From NCBI GenBank assembly GCA_016806645.1, contig JACSYO010001363.1:1-64000 (forward strand): 64,000 nucleotides of DNA, written 5' to 3'. Position 1 is the first letter of the stretch; each line of letters starts with the position of its first letter. Shown here in pieces: positions 35,546 to 48,200 of this stretch. Made by a program: the position numbers and the translations under genes. This DNA comes from Ophiodon elongatus (taxonomy: Eukaryota > Chordata > Actinopteri > Perciformes > Hexagrammidae). The notes under the pieces were generated by a model. That model worked only from the letters and a program-made list of their open reading frames with translations, had not been told where the DNA came from and did not search any database.

Positions 35546-37530
35546 TCTGCTCACAATTACAGAATATGAATGAAAGCTAAAAGAGACTTCTCTTCATAAA
35601 TTACTGAGTCAACTCAATTTGTCTTATTATACAGTTACTATTAGAGGTCAATGTGTATGAAGATGACACTTCTGGCCAATCAAGTCGAGTGCCAGCCTTC
35701 TATACTGTTCCTTATAGGATAACCTGATGATGACGTTTTCCATCACTCATCCAAGTGCTCCTAACTTTCACCGTTGGTGACAAAACAATTTGCAGCTTAT
35801 CAGAACTGAGTGTTTGAACCATGAAATGAAAACTATACAATTAAAGAAGAAGCAGTGACGCAATCAACACCTGCCAATGAGATTTGTAGGAGCTGATGAC
35901 AAGGCGACCAACACAATTTACACTTAATCAGTAATAAATTTGCGATTTTCTTTTCTTTTTTTTTAAATTAGTACTTGTTACTGCTTTCGGAATATTTCTT
36001 CTTTTACTTTTTCAGTCAATGTCTATCATGAAAAGACAATTTGGTAAATTTCCGCCGGGCTCATTTGTCTCCATTTGCTTAATGCCACCACAATTTTGCA
36101 AAAGCAATTAAATCAACATTTAGAAAGCCCAGTCGTTTATCTTTCCAGGAATCAACTCAGAAGGTAGTCTTAGCTATGTACAAACAAACAAACAAACAAA
36201 CTGCTTCTATCAATTCAATCTTTTCTCTTATTATTACTCTGAGGACTGATAAACAAGTCTGAATTCATGCCTCTAATGTCCTGCAGTGGGAGAAGTGGTT
36301 TCCTGGATCAGACGTTGTGTGCACAGTAGATTGTTGTTGTTAGTAGAAGCTGACTCTGGCCCAATTCCTTCCCCCGGACCCTGCCATCACTCCAGGAGCT
36401 CCGAGCTGACAATCTGCTGTAAAAATGAATGCAGCATACTAACAATGTGGATCATTTGTATGTGCATTCATTTTGTCTGTGTTTGATTGTAATGCAGAGT
36501 TGTGTTTCGGGGCCATCAGGACTACCTTGGATTGGGTTCTCACTAAGTCATTGGTACTGTGATCATGACCAATACAGACCATGTTGTTGCATGTGACAAT
36601 CTAACTAAAATACATTTTATTTTGTCCTTTTATTAAACAAATCTTTCATTCCATAATCAGTTTTGTACTGCCTGAATCTCAAAGACAGGGCCTTCAAAGA
36701 AGCCTTCATTTCACAGCCTTCTCCACACTGAAAGTGTTGCCTGGAATACCAAACAGCATTGAGCAAATTGGGTTTATTGTTCTTTAATTAGCGTGGTAAG
36801 AATGGTTTTGGGTAGTTTGTGATAATTTGGGCAACTTCTTAAACCCTTAAGTTCGGTCAAGATTTCATCGGATACACTTGAATTTATTTGTAATTTAAAA
36901 AAAAAAACTGAAATGCCTCACTTATTTTGTTTTAAACCAAATAACAGAATAACAAAGCCAATTTTCCTTTTTTGTTGTCACAATCAAATAAAGATAAACA
37001 AGAAGATCAAATAAAAAAATCGGTCCCATTTAGTTTAACCCAAATTATTTTTTTTTTACATTTTTCCTTTTGAATTGAATGAATATAAAAAGCCAAGAGG
37101 ATAGAATGACAATTTTGTAAAAGTGCAATCTTGGAAGCCATTGGTCTGATAACAATAAACAAATATCTGCATTTGTATGCCGATGCACATGGCAAAAGCT
37201 GCTGTGTGACAAAAAATCCACGTCTCCAGTTTGCATTCATATGCAGATGTCTATTTATAGAAATTCAAGTGTGACATCAAAGATAGAGCATCCTTGATAT
37301 ATTTTTGCCAGCTCTGTCCATAACTGTAGACCTCTGTCTTCCAGTTTCTACCACGTCGGCCATACCCGTTTCAGGTCTGTCAGAGATCTACAAGGACTTC
37401 CCCCCTGTTTCTAGTTATGTTGACTATCCATATCCATATTAAAATACACAATGGCGAACTGGAGATATAGCAACAGCATAGCTGCAGGGTCAGCTACTCA
37501 TCATAGGGCTGCAGTGGTGTACGCACACTT
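35546..37530. other. Intergenic, nothing recognised
   Basis: AT-rich and without a supported gene. A short (AAAC)n run lies at about 36180-36203. Confidence 0.5.
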
Positions 37531-37665
37531 ATACAGAGACAATTTTGATATTTTTAATGACATTTGTTGGACATTGTTATCGTAAAATAGGGAATAAATG
37601 ATATATGTAGATCATTTTAATTGAATTATTTATCCCATACTATGGCCTTTTAATTACTTTTTGAT
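37531..37665 (+). repeat. AT-rich repeat, copy of 40500-40640
   Basis: Shared phrases with the later copy are gacatttgttggacattg / catttgttaggacattt, taaaatagggaataaatgat / taaactaggaaataaatgat and atcattttaattgaat. Orientation is the same. Confidence 0.65.
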
Positions 37666-38323
37666 CCAAGTAATAAACGAGGGAACAGATCTCTTTTTTT
37701 CTCTACCTACAAGCATAGGTGCCTGTAATGTCTGTTACATATTACAATTATGTGAGTAATGAGATTCAGATTAATAAAGCAATGTTCATTTTTGTAACAG
37801 ACTAAAAACCCTGATCAAGACAAATGTGCTTTTCATATTCAGTAACCTTTAGCAAAATTCAGTATAATTAAATTGACCATGCTGACACTTAAAGGTTATG
37901 CGAGGGGCACAGTTATTAGTAAAGCTAAGAATCATCAAAAGAGCTTTGGTTTATCAGATGCCCCTCCCCGGTGTGTGCCACACTTCTTCCTGAAAACCCT
38001 GAAACTGGAAGAACTGCTATAAATAAAGTGTATACAGACACACAAAAGTGATGAGGACTGTCTGATCATATCAGGATCACCAGGGTGCAACCTGCCATCA
38101 TCATCCCCATCACTCGGATCCAGATTACAACTTTTGAAATACTGGAGCAGCAGGACCACAGGGAGGCTCAACAGAAGCTCAGACGCCTCAAAGACCAGAT
38201 CCAAGACCTGCAGGAGGCTGGACCAACTCAGGAAGAAAACACCAGCAAGATATGGTCTTCATACTTTGTTTCAGTAAGTATAGTATACAAAAACAATTAT
38301 AATATAGTATATCTTAAAGAATG
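37666..38323. other. Intergenic with one open coiled-coil-like segment
   Basis: An open frame at 38055-38273 (+) encodes EILEQQDHREAQQKLRRLKD followed by QIQDLQEAG, and ends at a strong donor-like GTAAGTAT. It has no in-frame ATG and no clear acceptor. I do not recognise a family and do not call it a gene. Confidence 0.4.
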
Positions 38324-38650
38324 ACATGAAAAACTCATAGTATAACATCCAATAAAAAACTCATGACAGGTTTGTCAATATGAATGTCATGAAAAATCAT
38401 AGTATGGTATGCTATAAAAGGTCTTTGTATAGAATGGCATAAGATGTCATAATGTCTTTGGTATAATGGCATAAAAATGGTCATAGTATATAGTATGCTA
38501 TAAAATAATAATACAGGATGTCATAATAAATGTCATAAAAAAATGCCAGAGCATAGTTTTTCATAACAAATGTCATTAAAGTTATAGTATTGTATGCTAC
38601 AAAAAACTGTCATAAAAAATTTCAAAATTATAGTGTGCCATAACTTTGAG
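38324..38650 (+). repeat. Degenerate TCATAGTATAGTATG array (forward)
   Basis: Repeated variants of atgtcataaaa, tcatagtata and tatgctataaaa occur every 20-40 bases. The inverse form fills 40120-40740. Confidence 0.75.
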
Positions 38651-40119
38651 AAAGCCTGTAGTAGTTGCAGACGTTATTGTAGTAGTTATAGTTGTAGTAT
38701 TAGATGCAAGTACACATGCTTATGAATGTGATGCAACTTCTTACATTGCCCTTCTCTTTTGTCTCCCCAGATGAGTGCAGAGTTTCCCTTCTCCTACTCT
38801 CACAGTCAAGATGTGCTCTTCGGCTTCATGTCTGCTGAATATTTTAATAAAAAAGATATTGAAGTTTTCTGTTCCTTCCCTCTCTCAGACACTCTCCTAT
38901 CAGCCTGAACTCTCTTGTCTCAGATATTTGACCTCTGTTGTTGGAGCGTTGTTGCGTTAGACAGGGGAGTTGAGATTTCATCTTTTCACAAAGACTTTTC
39001 TTTTTGTTTTCAGGGTTTCTTGTTACGCCACTTCTCTGGTTAGAAATGAGGCGTTTATTGAAATACTGAAATATTTGTGGAGTGTGTGGGTGACAATTTG
39101 TAGCTGTAGCTGGCTAAAACACAACCATGCAAACATCCTTTATCCTCTGAATACTAGTTTGCATTTCATCTTACTATTGCAGCGATGTATATCCTTTCAT
39201 CCTGAAGACTAACCAGTGAAAAACTCATGTCAAACTCATGAGTAACACAACTCACTGCAGATGTTGATTGGTCCTAAAGAAATCCAAAAGTTAAATACAT
39301 CAAATTTGTGAATTCCTCCAGTAGGCTCTTTAACTCAAGTTCTAATTTAACCTTTCATTTAACCATCGAAGCTCTCTGATTGGTTGTTTATTTATTTATC
39401 TTTTGAAAAACTAAAATGTCTGAACTTTTGAACTGAGGATTTAACTGTGAGGATGTTGAAATTGTCAGTCACCTGACGTTAAAGTCCATAAATATGTTTT
39501 TCAGCTGAACTCTCACGAAATAAAAGCTGAATTATTTTTCTTCATTTTTAGTCACTGTTTCCTTTCATTTCATGCTCTGCTACTCCTGCTGTGATCCAGT
39601 GTTGATTTAATACAAATTATGAAACACACTTGAATGGCTTTTTTTTTTTATGAGGACGATAGAATATCTGAAAGATTGAAATACTATTAAAATATGTAAT
39701 TCTTTGGCGCAACTGTAAAATAAATCTACTTTCTAAAGTGTGGTTTTGAAGAAATCTAGTAACATGACATTACATTAATTTAGCCGATACTTTTATCCAA
39801 AGCGACTTCATAAATGCATTTAACCTCGTGGATACGACTCAAACAATATAATAATCATGCACATACATCAACCTCTGCAAATATGCTGAATTGGGTGCTA
39901 TAAATGCTACATTTAACAACAATAAGAGACAGAGAAAGATTTTTTCATTATATATTAATTTATGGACAATCAGAACAAATGAGATAAAATAATATATAAT
40001 CAGTTTTACTGAGTATTTTTAAGCTGAACGTAGCTGGAAATATAAGTAAAGAATGAACAGAACTTCACATAAAAAGCACCAAAGACCAACAATAACATGA
40101 AAAATAAACTTACTATAAC
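38651..40119. other. Intergenic; one short fish repeat fragment
   Basis: No gene is supported. At about 39768-39812 the phrase attaatttagccgatac, ttttatccaaagcgacttca resembles the abundant fish repeat 'ttagcagacgcttttatccaaagcgactta'. Confidence 0.45.
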
Positions 40120-40740
40120 TTATACAATGTTTGTTTCGAGATACCACGCTATAACCTTTTAGGACATACTATACTATGACTTTTTTATGGCATTCTATAT
40201 TATTATCATTCTCATGACAATCCATACTACGACTTTTCATAAATACACTACCATTTGCTACGACATTTTTTTTACTTTCATATTATTGTTTTATTATAGC
40301 ATACCATACTATGACATTTATAGTTAAACATGTATTATCATTCATTGATGTCACCTAGTATACATATTATACCATTTTTTTAATGGTTTACTATACTATG
40401 TCATTATTCCTCAATATCACTTTTAAATACTTTTTTGATATGATTTTTTGTCATACTGAACACTTTTGTTATTGCATACTATACGAGGACCTTTTTTTAT
40501 ATTCTTTACTAAGACATTTTTTACATTTGTTAGGACATTTTTATCGTAAACTAGGAAATAAATGATATATATCATTTTAATTGAATCTTTCATTACATAC
40601 TATACTATGACCTTTTAATGACTTTTTTGACATACTATACTATGACATTTTTTATTCAACACTATGTTAATATTTTTATGGCACACTAAACTATGAATCT
40701 TTATTGTAACATGATCCAAAATATTTTTATCGTATTTTAT
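40120..40740 (-). repeat. Degenerate CATACTATACTATGA array (inverse of 38324-38650)
   Basis: Variants of acatactatactatgac, ttttttatggcattct and catactatgacattt repeat throughout. These are reverse complements of the motifs at 38324-38650, so the two arrays face each other across about 1.5 kb. Confidence 0.75.
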
Positions 40741-41911
40741 GACTTCTATTATAAATCTATAATGAGCAGTCACAGGTGGATTTTCAAAAAAGAGCAACCA
40801 AGCAAACAATTGACAAAATATGGAATTATGTCCTGCCAATCATGTTGAAGGTACAGGGTTTGTGTACGTTTTGAAAGATTGTTTATTGGATTAAATCCAA
40901 AGTGGGAGAAACTAGAAAACTAGAGGCTTGTATTTCCGCTTCGTCCTCCTCTAACAGGAGACGACTTCACTGGGAGGACAGTGAGCAGTAAACGCATCAC
41001 ATAACAGATATATGAGAGCATTTCTTTGTGTGCAGATAAGCAGACAGGGGAAGAGTCTTTGATGTCTGGGCCCATAAAGGAGGTGGCCCAAACAGGCTAT
41101 GCTTACTTATCATAAAGTGAATAGAACTGCAGTGGTGCACATGTAAGTATGTATGATATGATATATGTATAAGTGTGATGTATGACATAAAAGCTATGTG
41201 TCATTATTTTACTCTTTGCTGATGTATGTGCAATCTGCAAGAGGTCAAAAAGTTAAGAAGCTAAATGGAGGAGAAGATAACTATTAAGTGCAAAAAATAT
41301 ATAAAACTCACAGAAATCAGACATCAATTTGTAAGTTCCAGTTTGTTTTAAGCATATTCCAGCTTTACCGTGACACCAAGTCACAAGATGGCTTGACTTT
41401 ATAATTCCACCTCTGAACTGGGGAAGTGCATCTTTTTAACCCGTTTACTGGAACCAACTACAGCAACTTGATTCATCTGAGGTTCAATGTGTCATACTGT
41501 AGGATTCTTAAGAGACCCCGGCATGTCTCTGGAACAGGCGGCATGGGGAAAGAAGGCTCGGCCATTTTAACCAGCACCACAACTACTTTGACTGTTAATA
41601 CCATAAACAGGGGGGCTCTGTTTTAAGGGATCCAGACGCCAATGGGCCAGCTCCCTCCTATACGGTTTAGGGGCGACTTCATAGTTGGACCAATTGGCCA
41701 AATTAAGAAAAGCCCAAATCACAACAATAAAAATAAATAGACATTAATAGTTTATATACAAAACATTATAAAAAACAAGGTATTAATGATGCAAAAGTCT
41801 AAATTGCATACCAATAACTAATTCCTACTACTAAGTAGTAGTGGCAGTAGTAGCTTAAAGGTAGTATTAGTACAAGGATAGAGTTCCTGTGCAGATTGCT
41901 GTATGCTGCAC
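40741..41911. other. Intergenic, nothing recognised
   Basis: No gene or repeat family is supported. Confidence 0.5.
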
Positions 41912-41976
41912 AGAATGTAAAGCCCTCTAAGGCAAATTTCTGATTTGGGATATAGGGCTATACAAATAAATTGAAT
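41912..41976 (+). mobile_element. L2-type LINE 3' tail
   Basis: aatgtaaagccctctaaggc, aaatttctgatttgggat and gggctatacaaataaattga form the standard L2/Maui terminus. It is a second, independent copy of the tail at 28478. Confidence 0.8.
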
Positions 41977-43009
41977 TACTATTTGCATTAGTCAGGGCTT
42001 GAAATAAAGCTTTTTCAGCTTGTCCTTTGAGAAAGTAGCAGAGATATTTTCACTTGACCGATAGCCAAACATACTTGTCTGAAATAGAAAATGTAGCCAT
42101 ATTAAAAAAAGAAATAAAGTGAAGATACATTTGAACAATTGGACAATGAAAGTAGAAAATACTAAATGTTATCCCATTACTTTGTTACTGTCATAAGTAG
42201 TGGTTATTTGCTGTGAAAACATCTTCAAACATCTGTATCTATTCACGTTTCTAGCCAAAAACTACAGTTGGAACACTACATTTGAACTTGTTAGAATAAT
42301 GTTGGTATTTACCTTCTCCCAATAGTAAAATATACAGTTTGGAGCTTGGACACACCATAATGTTACTCAATGGAACCTCAGTTAACAACTGTAAGCTCTC
42401 TTACAACAAAAACTGGGCTAGGAAGAGCCGATCACTGGGATGACTCTGATGGGAATGAAGTACAATATGATTGGTCTACGTGACTCTTAAATGAGTTGTT
42501 TCGAACGTTTCTATGCTGTTGGCTCAGTTATTCAGCCAAGCAGCACTGTGCTAACAACCAGCTGCTAACAGCTAATGCTAACTAGCTGCTCTTTTGCCAA
42601 TTTTAATGGATTTGTTGTTCACAATAAAGCATTTACAGAGATCAGTGACTATAAAGCATTAATGTTGAATTCCCGATTGCATGTTTTTATTGAATATGGG
42701 CCCCTAGTAAAGATCACATTTATTTTTCAGTTTACTTGCCCCTGGCCGAGCCCAGATTAGTGCACCTATATTTATAAATTTCCCCTCTTCTCACCCATCC
42801 ACCATTATACATTGGCTCAGACTGATTGTGTGGAACACATACATGTACACACACGCACAAACAAACAACAACCAATATCGTCTAGTTTTCCTGTTCCCTA
42901 ACGAAGTTTTGCTATCTGTCCTGTATTCACCGTTTTTTCCTTCCTTGTGTTGTTCTGCTAGACTCTGGTGTTTCCTCATGATCAGGAACATTACTTTCCT
43001 GTGCGTTCA
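41977..43009. other. Intergenic, nothing recognised
   Basis: No gene is supported on either strand. Confidence 0.5.
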
Positions 43010-43577
43010 GGTACCTGGCACACTGTGGGCCCACCACTCTCAGGGATAGGCATTGGGGTAGGTTGCATTGCGAGCTGGGTTACAAGCAAAGGCTTAAACC
43101 CGGGCCTGCCGACCCCTGGCATTGCAGACTGGCTCGAGGGATGTGGAATGGCACCTCTCTGACGGGGAAGGAACCGGAGCGGTGTGCAGACGAGTATGAA
43201 GCAGTCAGGCTAAGAGTCAGTATGTCCAAGTCTGATGCCACGGCTCTCTGCCGGAAAACGGTGGATTGAGCCCTGTGGATTGGGAGTGAGTCACTAAACT
43301 CCCTCCATATATGAGGAGGAGCTCAGACATCCGAAGGGATGGGAAGGGGCCGGCTGAGGTGTTCTGGTCATCTGATCAGGATGTCTTCTGGACTCCTCCC
43401 TCTACAGGTTTTACAGGTATGTCAGCTGGTAAGAACATGCTGAATGGATTAAATATCTTCTCTGGGTTCCCCAGGATGAGCTGGAAAGCGTTGCTGATGA
43501 GAAGGACATCTGGACTACACTTCTAAGGCTGCTGCCCCCGCCAACCAGCCCGCATGAGCATAAAGAAAATGGATGAC
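43010..43577 (+). pseudogene. Degenerate, rearranged RTE/Rex3-like LINE copy
   Basis: The right half aligns with the better copy at 57195-57860: ctgatcaggatgtcttctgg versus ctaatcaggatgcctcctgg, gatgagctggaaagcgttgc versus gaatgggctggaacgtgttg, and ggctgctgcccccgcc versus ggcctgctgccaccgcg. The left half carries ggcacctctctgacggggaa, typical of the 5' region of such elements, fused to a late-ORF piece (gtccaagtctgatgccacgg). An internal deletion is therefore likely. Frames are broken. Confidence 0.75.
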
Positions 43578-43935
43578 TGGCTGTTGATCTCAGTGTGAGC
43601 CGTCTGTTTGTGATTGCCTGCCTTGAATTAACACATTGAGTGGGCAGACTGCTTTGTTCATTCCCATTCTTTATTTACACACGTGCTATAATCTCACTTG
43701 ATTTCTCTGTAATGTTTTTAATTGGACATGTAAGATCGAATTTTCTTTTATGTGCTACATGTACCTGTAACCTGGGCCGTGAGATATACTATAAGAACAT
43801 GATTGTTACTCCAAATTAGATGGTAATTGTTTAGCTGTGCATGAATACAATGACATGTTTATTGTGCCACTAGAATATATTAAATTAACTATACAGGAAC
43901 TCTTAAGAATTTACGTTTCTGTAGCAAAACAATGT
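43578..43935. other. Intergenic, probably decayed LINE 3' UTR
   Basis: No coding sequence is seen. It leads directly into a LINE-like tail at 43936. Confidence 0.4.
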
Positions 43936-43969
43936 CGCCTTGCAGGATTAATAAAGTATCTATCTATCC

Positions 43970-44016
<47 letters not shown>
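43936..44016 (+). repeat. LINE-like tail with (TCTA)n microsatellite
   Basis: tcgccttgcaggattaataa agtatc is followed by about 14 TCTA units. The phrase 'attaataaagtatctatc' is a common fish LINE 3' end whose tail has expanded. Confidence 0.75.
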
Positions 44017-44018
<2 letters not shown>

Positions 44019-44759
44019 GTGCATTAAGGATTTCTAACAACATACTGTATGTTTCATGTATTCATGTATCTTTAACCAGCTAAAGTAGTGGTACACCTGC
44101 AGAAAAATAATGGCAAAGATGTGTGCAGAGAAGCAGACAGAGACAAACAAGTCTTTGATGTGTTCTCGCTTGGTAAGAGCCTGTTTGATGTTTAGCAGGG
44201 CTTTTGTTGAGACAGTAAGAAGGAAGATCATTGGTTTGAGGAAACCTGGAGGCTTTTAAAAACCTTTGCATTGATACATGAGAGGGAAACTAAAGTGAAA
44301 GCAGGTAATTCTGAATGCTAAGACATTGCTGGGAATAAAAGCTTTTATGTCTTGAACTTTATGTTGAGATTAATTCCATGTCACACCTTCACAGTACTTA
44401 TCTTTACTGTCCATTGCTAGTGTCTTAAATTATATTACAAGAAAGGTAAAGTTTGGGAAATTTAATTATGGTGGCTGAGAAAGCTTGCATTAGTTGTGAT
44501 CTAAAGTTACAGTCATCACTTCAGTACTCCCACACTGCAAGCAAAGTGGAATTTTCGTAAGTACGCAGCACTATAAAGTTCAGGTTAATGTTTGTTCAAT
44601 GGAATTTATAGGCAGTACAGAAAATTCCCAAGAACCAGTCCCTTGTCCAAGGGAAGCTTTCACATGTAACCTGCAGTTAGTTACATTACTATTGTAACTA
44701 CACTAAGTATAGTTACTAGTGTGCAGTAGTAATGAAACAACACAGTCCCACTAGGTACC
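44017..44759. other. Intergenic, no gene recognised
   Basis: A minus-strand open segment at 44097-44245, bounded by AG and GT, encodes a hydrophobic peptide of no known family. It is not called as an exon. Confidence 0.4.
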
Positions 44760-45570
44760 CTTCCAGTGTCCGTTTTGGATGTGTCAGGGATGGCGTGTCA
44801 GTTTCTGCACGTTGCATACGTATTGTCTTTTCAAAATAAACTGTCCATATTCACAAGAAACATACAGCTTACACTCTTTTCAAAATAAACTTCCAACTAA
44901 GGTTTAAAAAGTTTTTTGGGTTTGCTTTGTTGGGTTTAGGCACACTGTGAGAGTAACACAACTCTGTTACGCTCAAGGCACAAAGAAATGCACACAGCTC
45001 ATATTCAGAAACTGCTTTTTAAACTAGTCGTCAGGACCGCTGTAAGGTTGGGATGTCAAAACTACCGGTCACCGGTAGAAGTGCCGCTAAACTTGTAGTT
45101 GATACACACAGTGAGTACTGCGACAGCGCAGATGAGGAAGACCAGAAAACATTGACCCATTAGAGCAGACTGGAAGGAGACTTTCCTTAAGCAAAGACTT
45201 TGGTCTGGCCTCTCCATTTGGCTTAGAGTGGTCTCATGGACAGACAATCTCCGCTGTAGAGCTTTCCGGCTCCTTCAGGGTTGGGTTTGGTCTCTGGTTG
45301 TCTGGGTTTTGAACATTAAAGCAAGTTAACATATTCTAGTAGAAACTCAAAATGAAATGAAATGGAAATGAAGCATGATATGTCGCCTTTAAATCAATAA
45401 GTAGAAAAACTAGGCTAAAATAAGTCCCCGGTGACTTGATGTATCCCGGGACAGAGCGGTCTTCTGGGTGAAAGTCCTGTGTTTGTTCAACTTAACCATC
45501 CCCTCCTCCTCTACTGACTTTCTCACTCTTCATACCATGTCAGTTGCTATGAGCGTCTAATAATGAAGTG
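44760..45570 (-). repeat. Dispersed family A, inverted copy with a long middle segment
   Basis: The left part (gtcagggatggcgtgtcagt, ttttcaaaataaacttcc) and right part (cttctgggtgaaagtcctgt, tactgactttctcactctt) are the two halves of family A in reverse order relative to 30380-30745. The middle, about 44950-45420, is not found in the other copies. It is either an insertion or a part they have lost. Confidence 0.65.
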
Positions 45571-46473
45571 GATATATTTACATTGGTGTTAATTAAAAGC
45601 CGGGTCCATATGCGAAAGGGGGCCTTGGTGCGTTGGTATCAGACGCTGAGCTAGGAGTTAGAATGGGCTGAGTGTAACTAAATACATTAGTTCAATTATT
45701 ATTCTGATGAAAGAAATTTGCTCTTTTTACTCCACTACATTTATTATTGTTACTTTACTGTTATAGATGAAATCAAACTACCCCAAATTAAATCAGATAT
45801 TGAAACACCACAAGGACAACTGTATATATATATACATATGGAGTATTTTTTATATGGCAGTGTTGCTAATCTTAGCAACTTTCAATCACTGATTAAAACA
45901 AACTCCCAGCTGCAATCTTTTCTAGGAAATTACAGTAAGGGTTAGGGCTTTCGTTCCCTGCAGCCAAAGGTTATTTAAATGTACATAGTTAATCTACACT
46001 GCAAATATATTCCACTTGGCAGTCTCACTGGACTTGGAATGGATTCATGATGTATTCTGTATTTTGTATCGAGTCCTGCTTAGCATCCAGCAGATATACT
46101 GTAGCTGCTGTTGCAGTGAAAGTAGTGGTTCCACATTCTGACATCACTCACTAACCCAACATATCATGCCCTGATTATACAGCCTGGCTTTGTCTTGTTC
46201 CTGCAAGCTGGTAGGTTGTATATTATGAACTGCTCCGTGCCCATCCATTTGCCCACGTCAGGTATAAATGATAGGCGCTCAGTACTGGTGTATATGTGAG
46301 TGTGACCAAAGGGGCAACTCCCACCACTCAGCACTGAACCGCTCGTCCTTAATTAAGTCAATAATACATCTCCCGCTGACTGGAAAAACAAAGCAACAAC
46401 TCAGTCTGGGGCTTTCCACATTCTGGCAATTAAAGCTGTGTGTAAAGGGGCGGAAAGACTTCCCAAGTAGACC

Positions 46474-46474
<1 letters not shown>
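45571..46474. other. Intergenic, nothing recognised
   Basis: No gene is supported. AT-rich, with a short TATA run near 45823. Confidence 0.5.
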
Positions 46475-46510
<36 letters not shown>

Positions 46511-46513
46511 CGC
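46475..46513. repeat. (GT)n/(GC) microsatellite
   Basis: Runs of GT ending in gtgcgtgcgcac, alternating purine-pyrimidine throughout. Confidence 0.95.
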
Positions 46514-47584
46514 ACCTCCAACCTTAAAGACCAAATGCTCTCATAAGGTTAGACACATGAGCAAGATATTTTTTTCTTCAAGGAGCCATTGTAAAGCTAC
46601 AGTCCTCAGGATTGCATTGTATCAAACCTAAAAGTGAAACTTTTTGTTGTCAGCATGTTTTCAGTAATACTCATTTTATTATTACCTCTCTGTATGGTAG
46701 TTTTTTTTTATGTTGCTAGAAATATTCTAAAGTCTTCTTCCTTTTCTTCAAAATTTAACCAAACGTATGTGAATCATACAATTTATTCAGACAATATCCA
46801 AAAATATAGATTCCAGCCATGATCCAGGTAAATAGCTGTGTGCCAGTTTAACTTGTACAACAGTGGAACCAATGTGCAAAACGCGGGTGGCCTCGGGGGG
46901 TCCAAGACCTATGGTTGACTCTTCAGACCCTCTGAAAGCCTCAACAGCAAAGTTTTCGCAGGTCAAAAGACAATAAGACAATTATTTTTCCCTGGCAATT
47001 GTAACTGAAATGTCTTATAAAGCCTACTAATGCGAAGCAGTTTTTATGATTCAAACGGCAAAATATTTATTCAGAGATATAAATAATGAGTGCGAGAGAC
47101 GATTTTCCGCCGTAAATGACACAGCTAGCTAGCAAGAGCCGCAACAGGTTGCGCAAAGAGAGCCTGTCTTCACGTCTGTTTGTGTTTGATCCAAATTTGA
47201 TCCAGTGCCTTATGCGAGAAGCTTGATTAAAGCAGGGCATTGTCTCTTCTCTTATACCAGGAAGGCTTCCAGAAGAAGCCGAGTCAAGGTCTGTGTCGGG
47301 CTGGAGTGTGTGCATGTCTGTTTGGTTAGTGAGAGACACGGGTGTGCTGTGAGTATCCTGTTGCTGGGTGTAGTTGTTGTATTGTTTAGCTGTGTGAGCG
47401 TTAACGATATATCCTTAGTGATGTGTATGAAAAGTGTGTACAGCCTGGTTGCCTTAGCTTGCATCCATGAAGTATCGTCCATCATGTAGCGAGTCTGTGT
47501 AGGACTTCAGCAGGGGGGTGGGGGTATTCACACACTGAGTGGAACATCAGAGAAAATGAGATTGTGCACAGCGTGGGAATGTTA
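46514..47584. other. Intergenic, nothing recognised
   Basis: Short frames on both strands, with no known domain. Confidence 0.5.
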
Positions 47585-48200
47585 TCAGCCTGCATCCTCC
47601 GGGTCTGAAAAGTGAAGCCAATGTGCCAGGAGCCTTTAAGCTTGCATTCTCTCTACTAACCAGCAGGGGGCGACTCCTCTAGTTGCAAAAAGAAGTCAGA
47701 TTGTCTAGAAGTCTATGAGAAAATGATTCTACTTCTCTCTTGATTTATTCCCTCAGTAAACATTGTAAACATGAGTTTATGGTCTCAGTCTCTAGTTTCA
47801 AGTCTTCTTCCATACAGCATGATGTTCATTTCATAAAGCATGATATGCTTTAAGGCGTGGCTATCTTGTGATTGACAGGTTTCTGACACGGCGTTGTCCG
47901 GTCTGGGAGTTGTCTGTGTTTTCGTCTTAGAACTTTAACCCCTTCACTGTGTTTTCACTTCATGAAAGTTTATTGTAATATTTTGGTCGCCAAAAATGTT
48001 CCGTCATCCGGTTGTATTTAGCTCCACTCTCTCATGTCACTTGTGGTTGAAAAGAAGAAAGACAAGATGACGACAGCCAAACACCACGATGGCAAAGACA
48101 AACATGCTGAATGTTAGGCTTCAAAACATCAGTCCACAAACCAACGGGTGGCATCACGTTGACTACGTCCACTTCTTCTATACAGTCTGTGGTTCTATTG
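47585..48200 (+). repeat. Dispersed family B, copy 2 (plus orientation)
   Basis: This is the fuller copy. It runs from agtgaagccaatgtgccagg through cagcagggggcgactcctct, tcagtaaacattgtaaacat and ttgtgattgacagg to cttcttctatacagtctgtg. The inverse copy at 24185-24650 lacks about 45 bp present here (ccatacagcatgatgttcat region). Confidence 0.8.

Noticed and set aside
44097..44245. Minus-strand segment bounded by AG and GT encoding FLKPMIFLLTVSTKALLNIK and a further hydrophobic part
   Set aside because: No recognised homologue, no neighbouring exons in phase, and the donor GTGTAC is weak.
45062..45247. Minus-strand open frame with a membrane-like segment (LMGQCFLVFLICAVAVLTVC), looking like the signal-anchor exon of a type II membrane protein
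   Set aside because: It starts at TTG, lies between the two halves of a family A repeat, has a weak donor-like GTGACC, and I recognise no family.
46206..46227. let-7-like phrase gtaggttgtata
   Set aside because: Only 12 bases match; the let-7 seed is different and no hairpin is evident.
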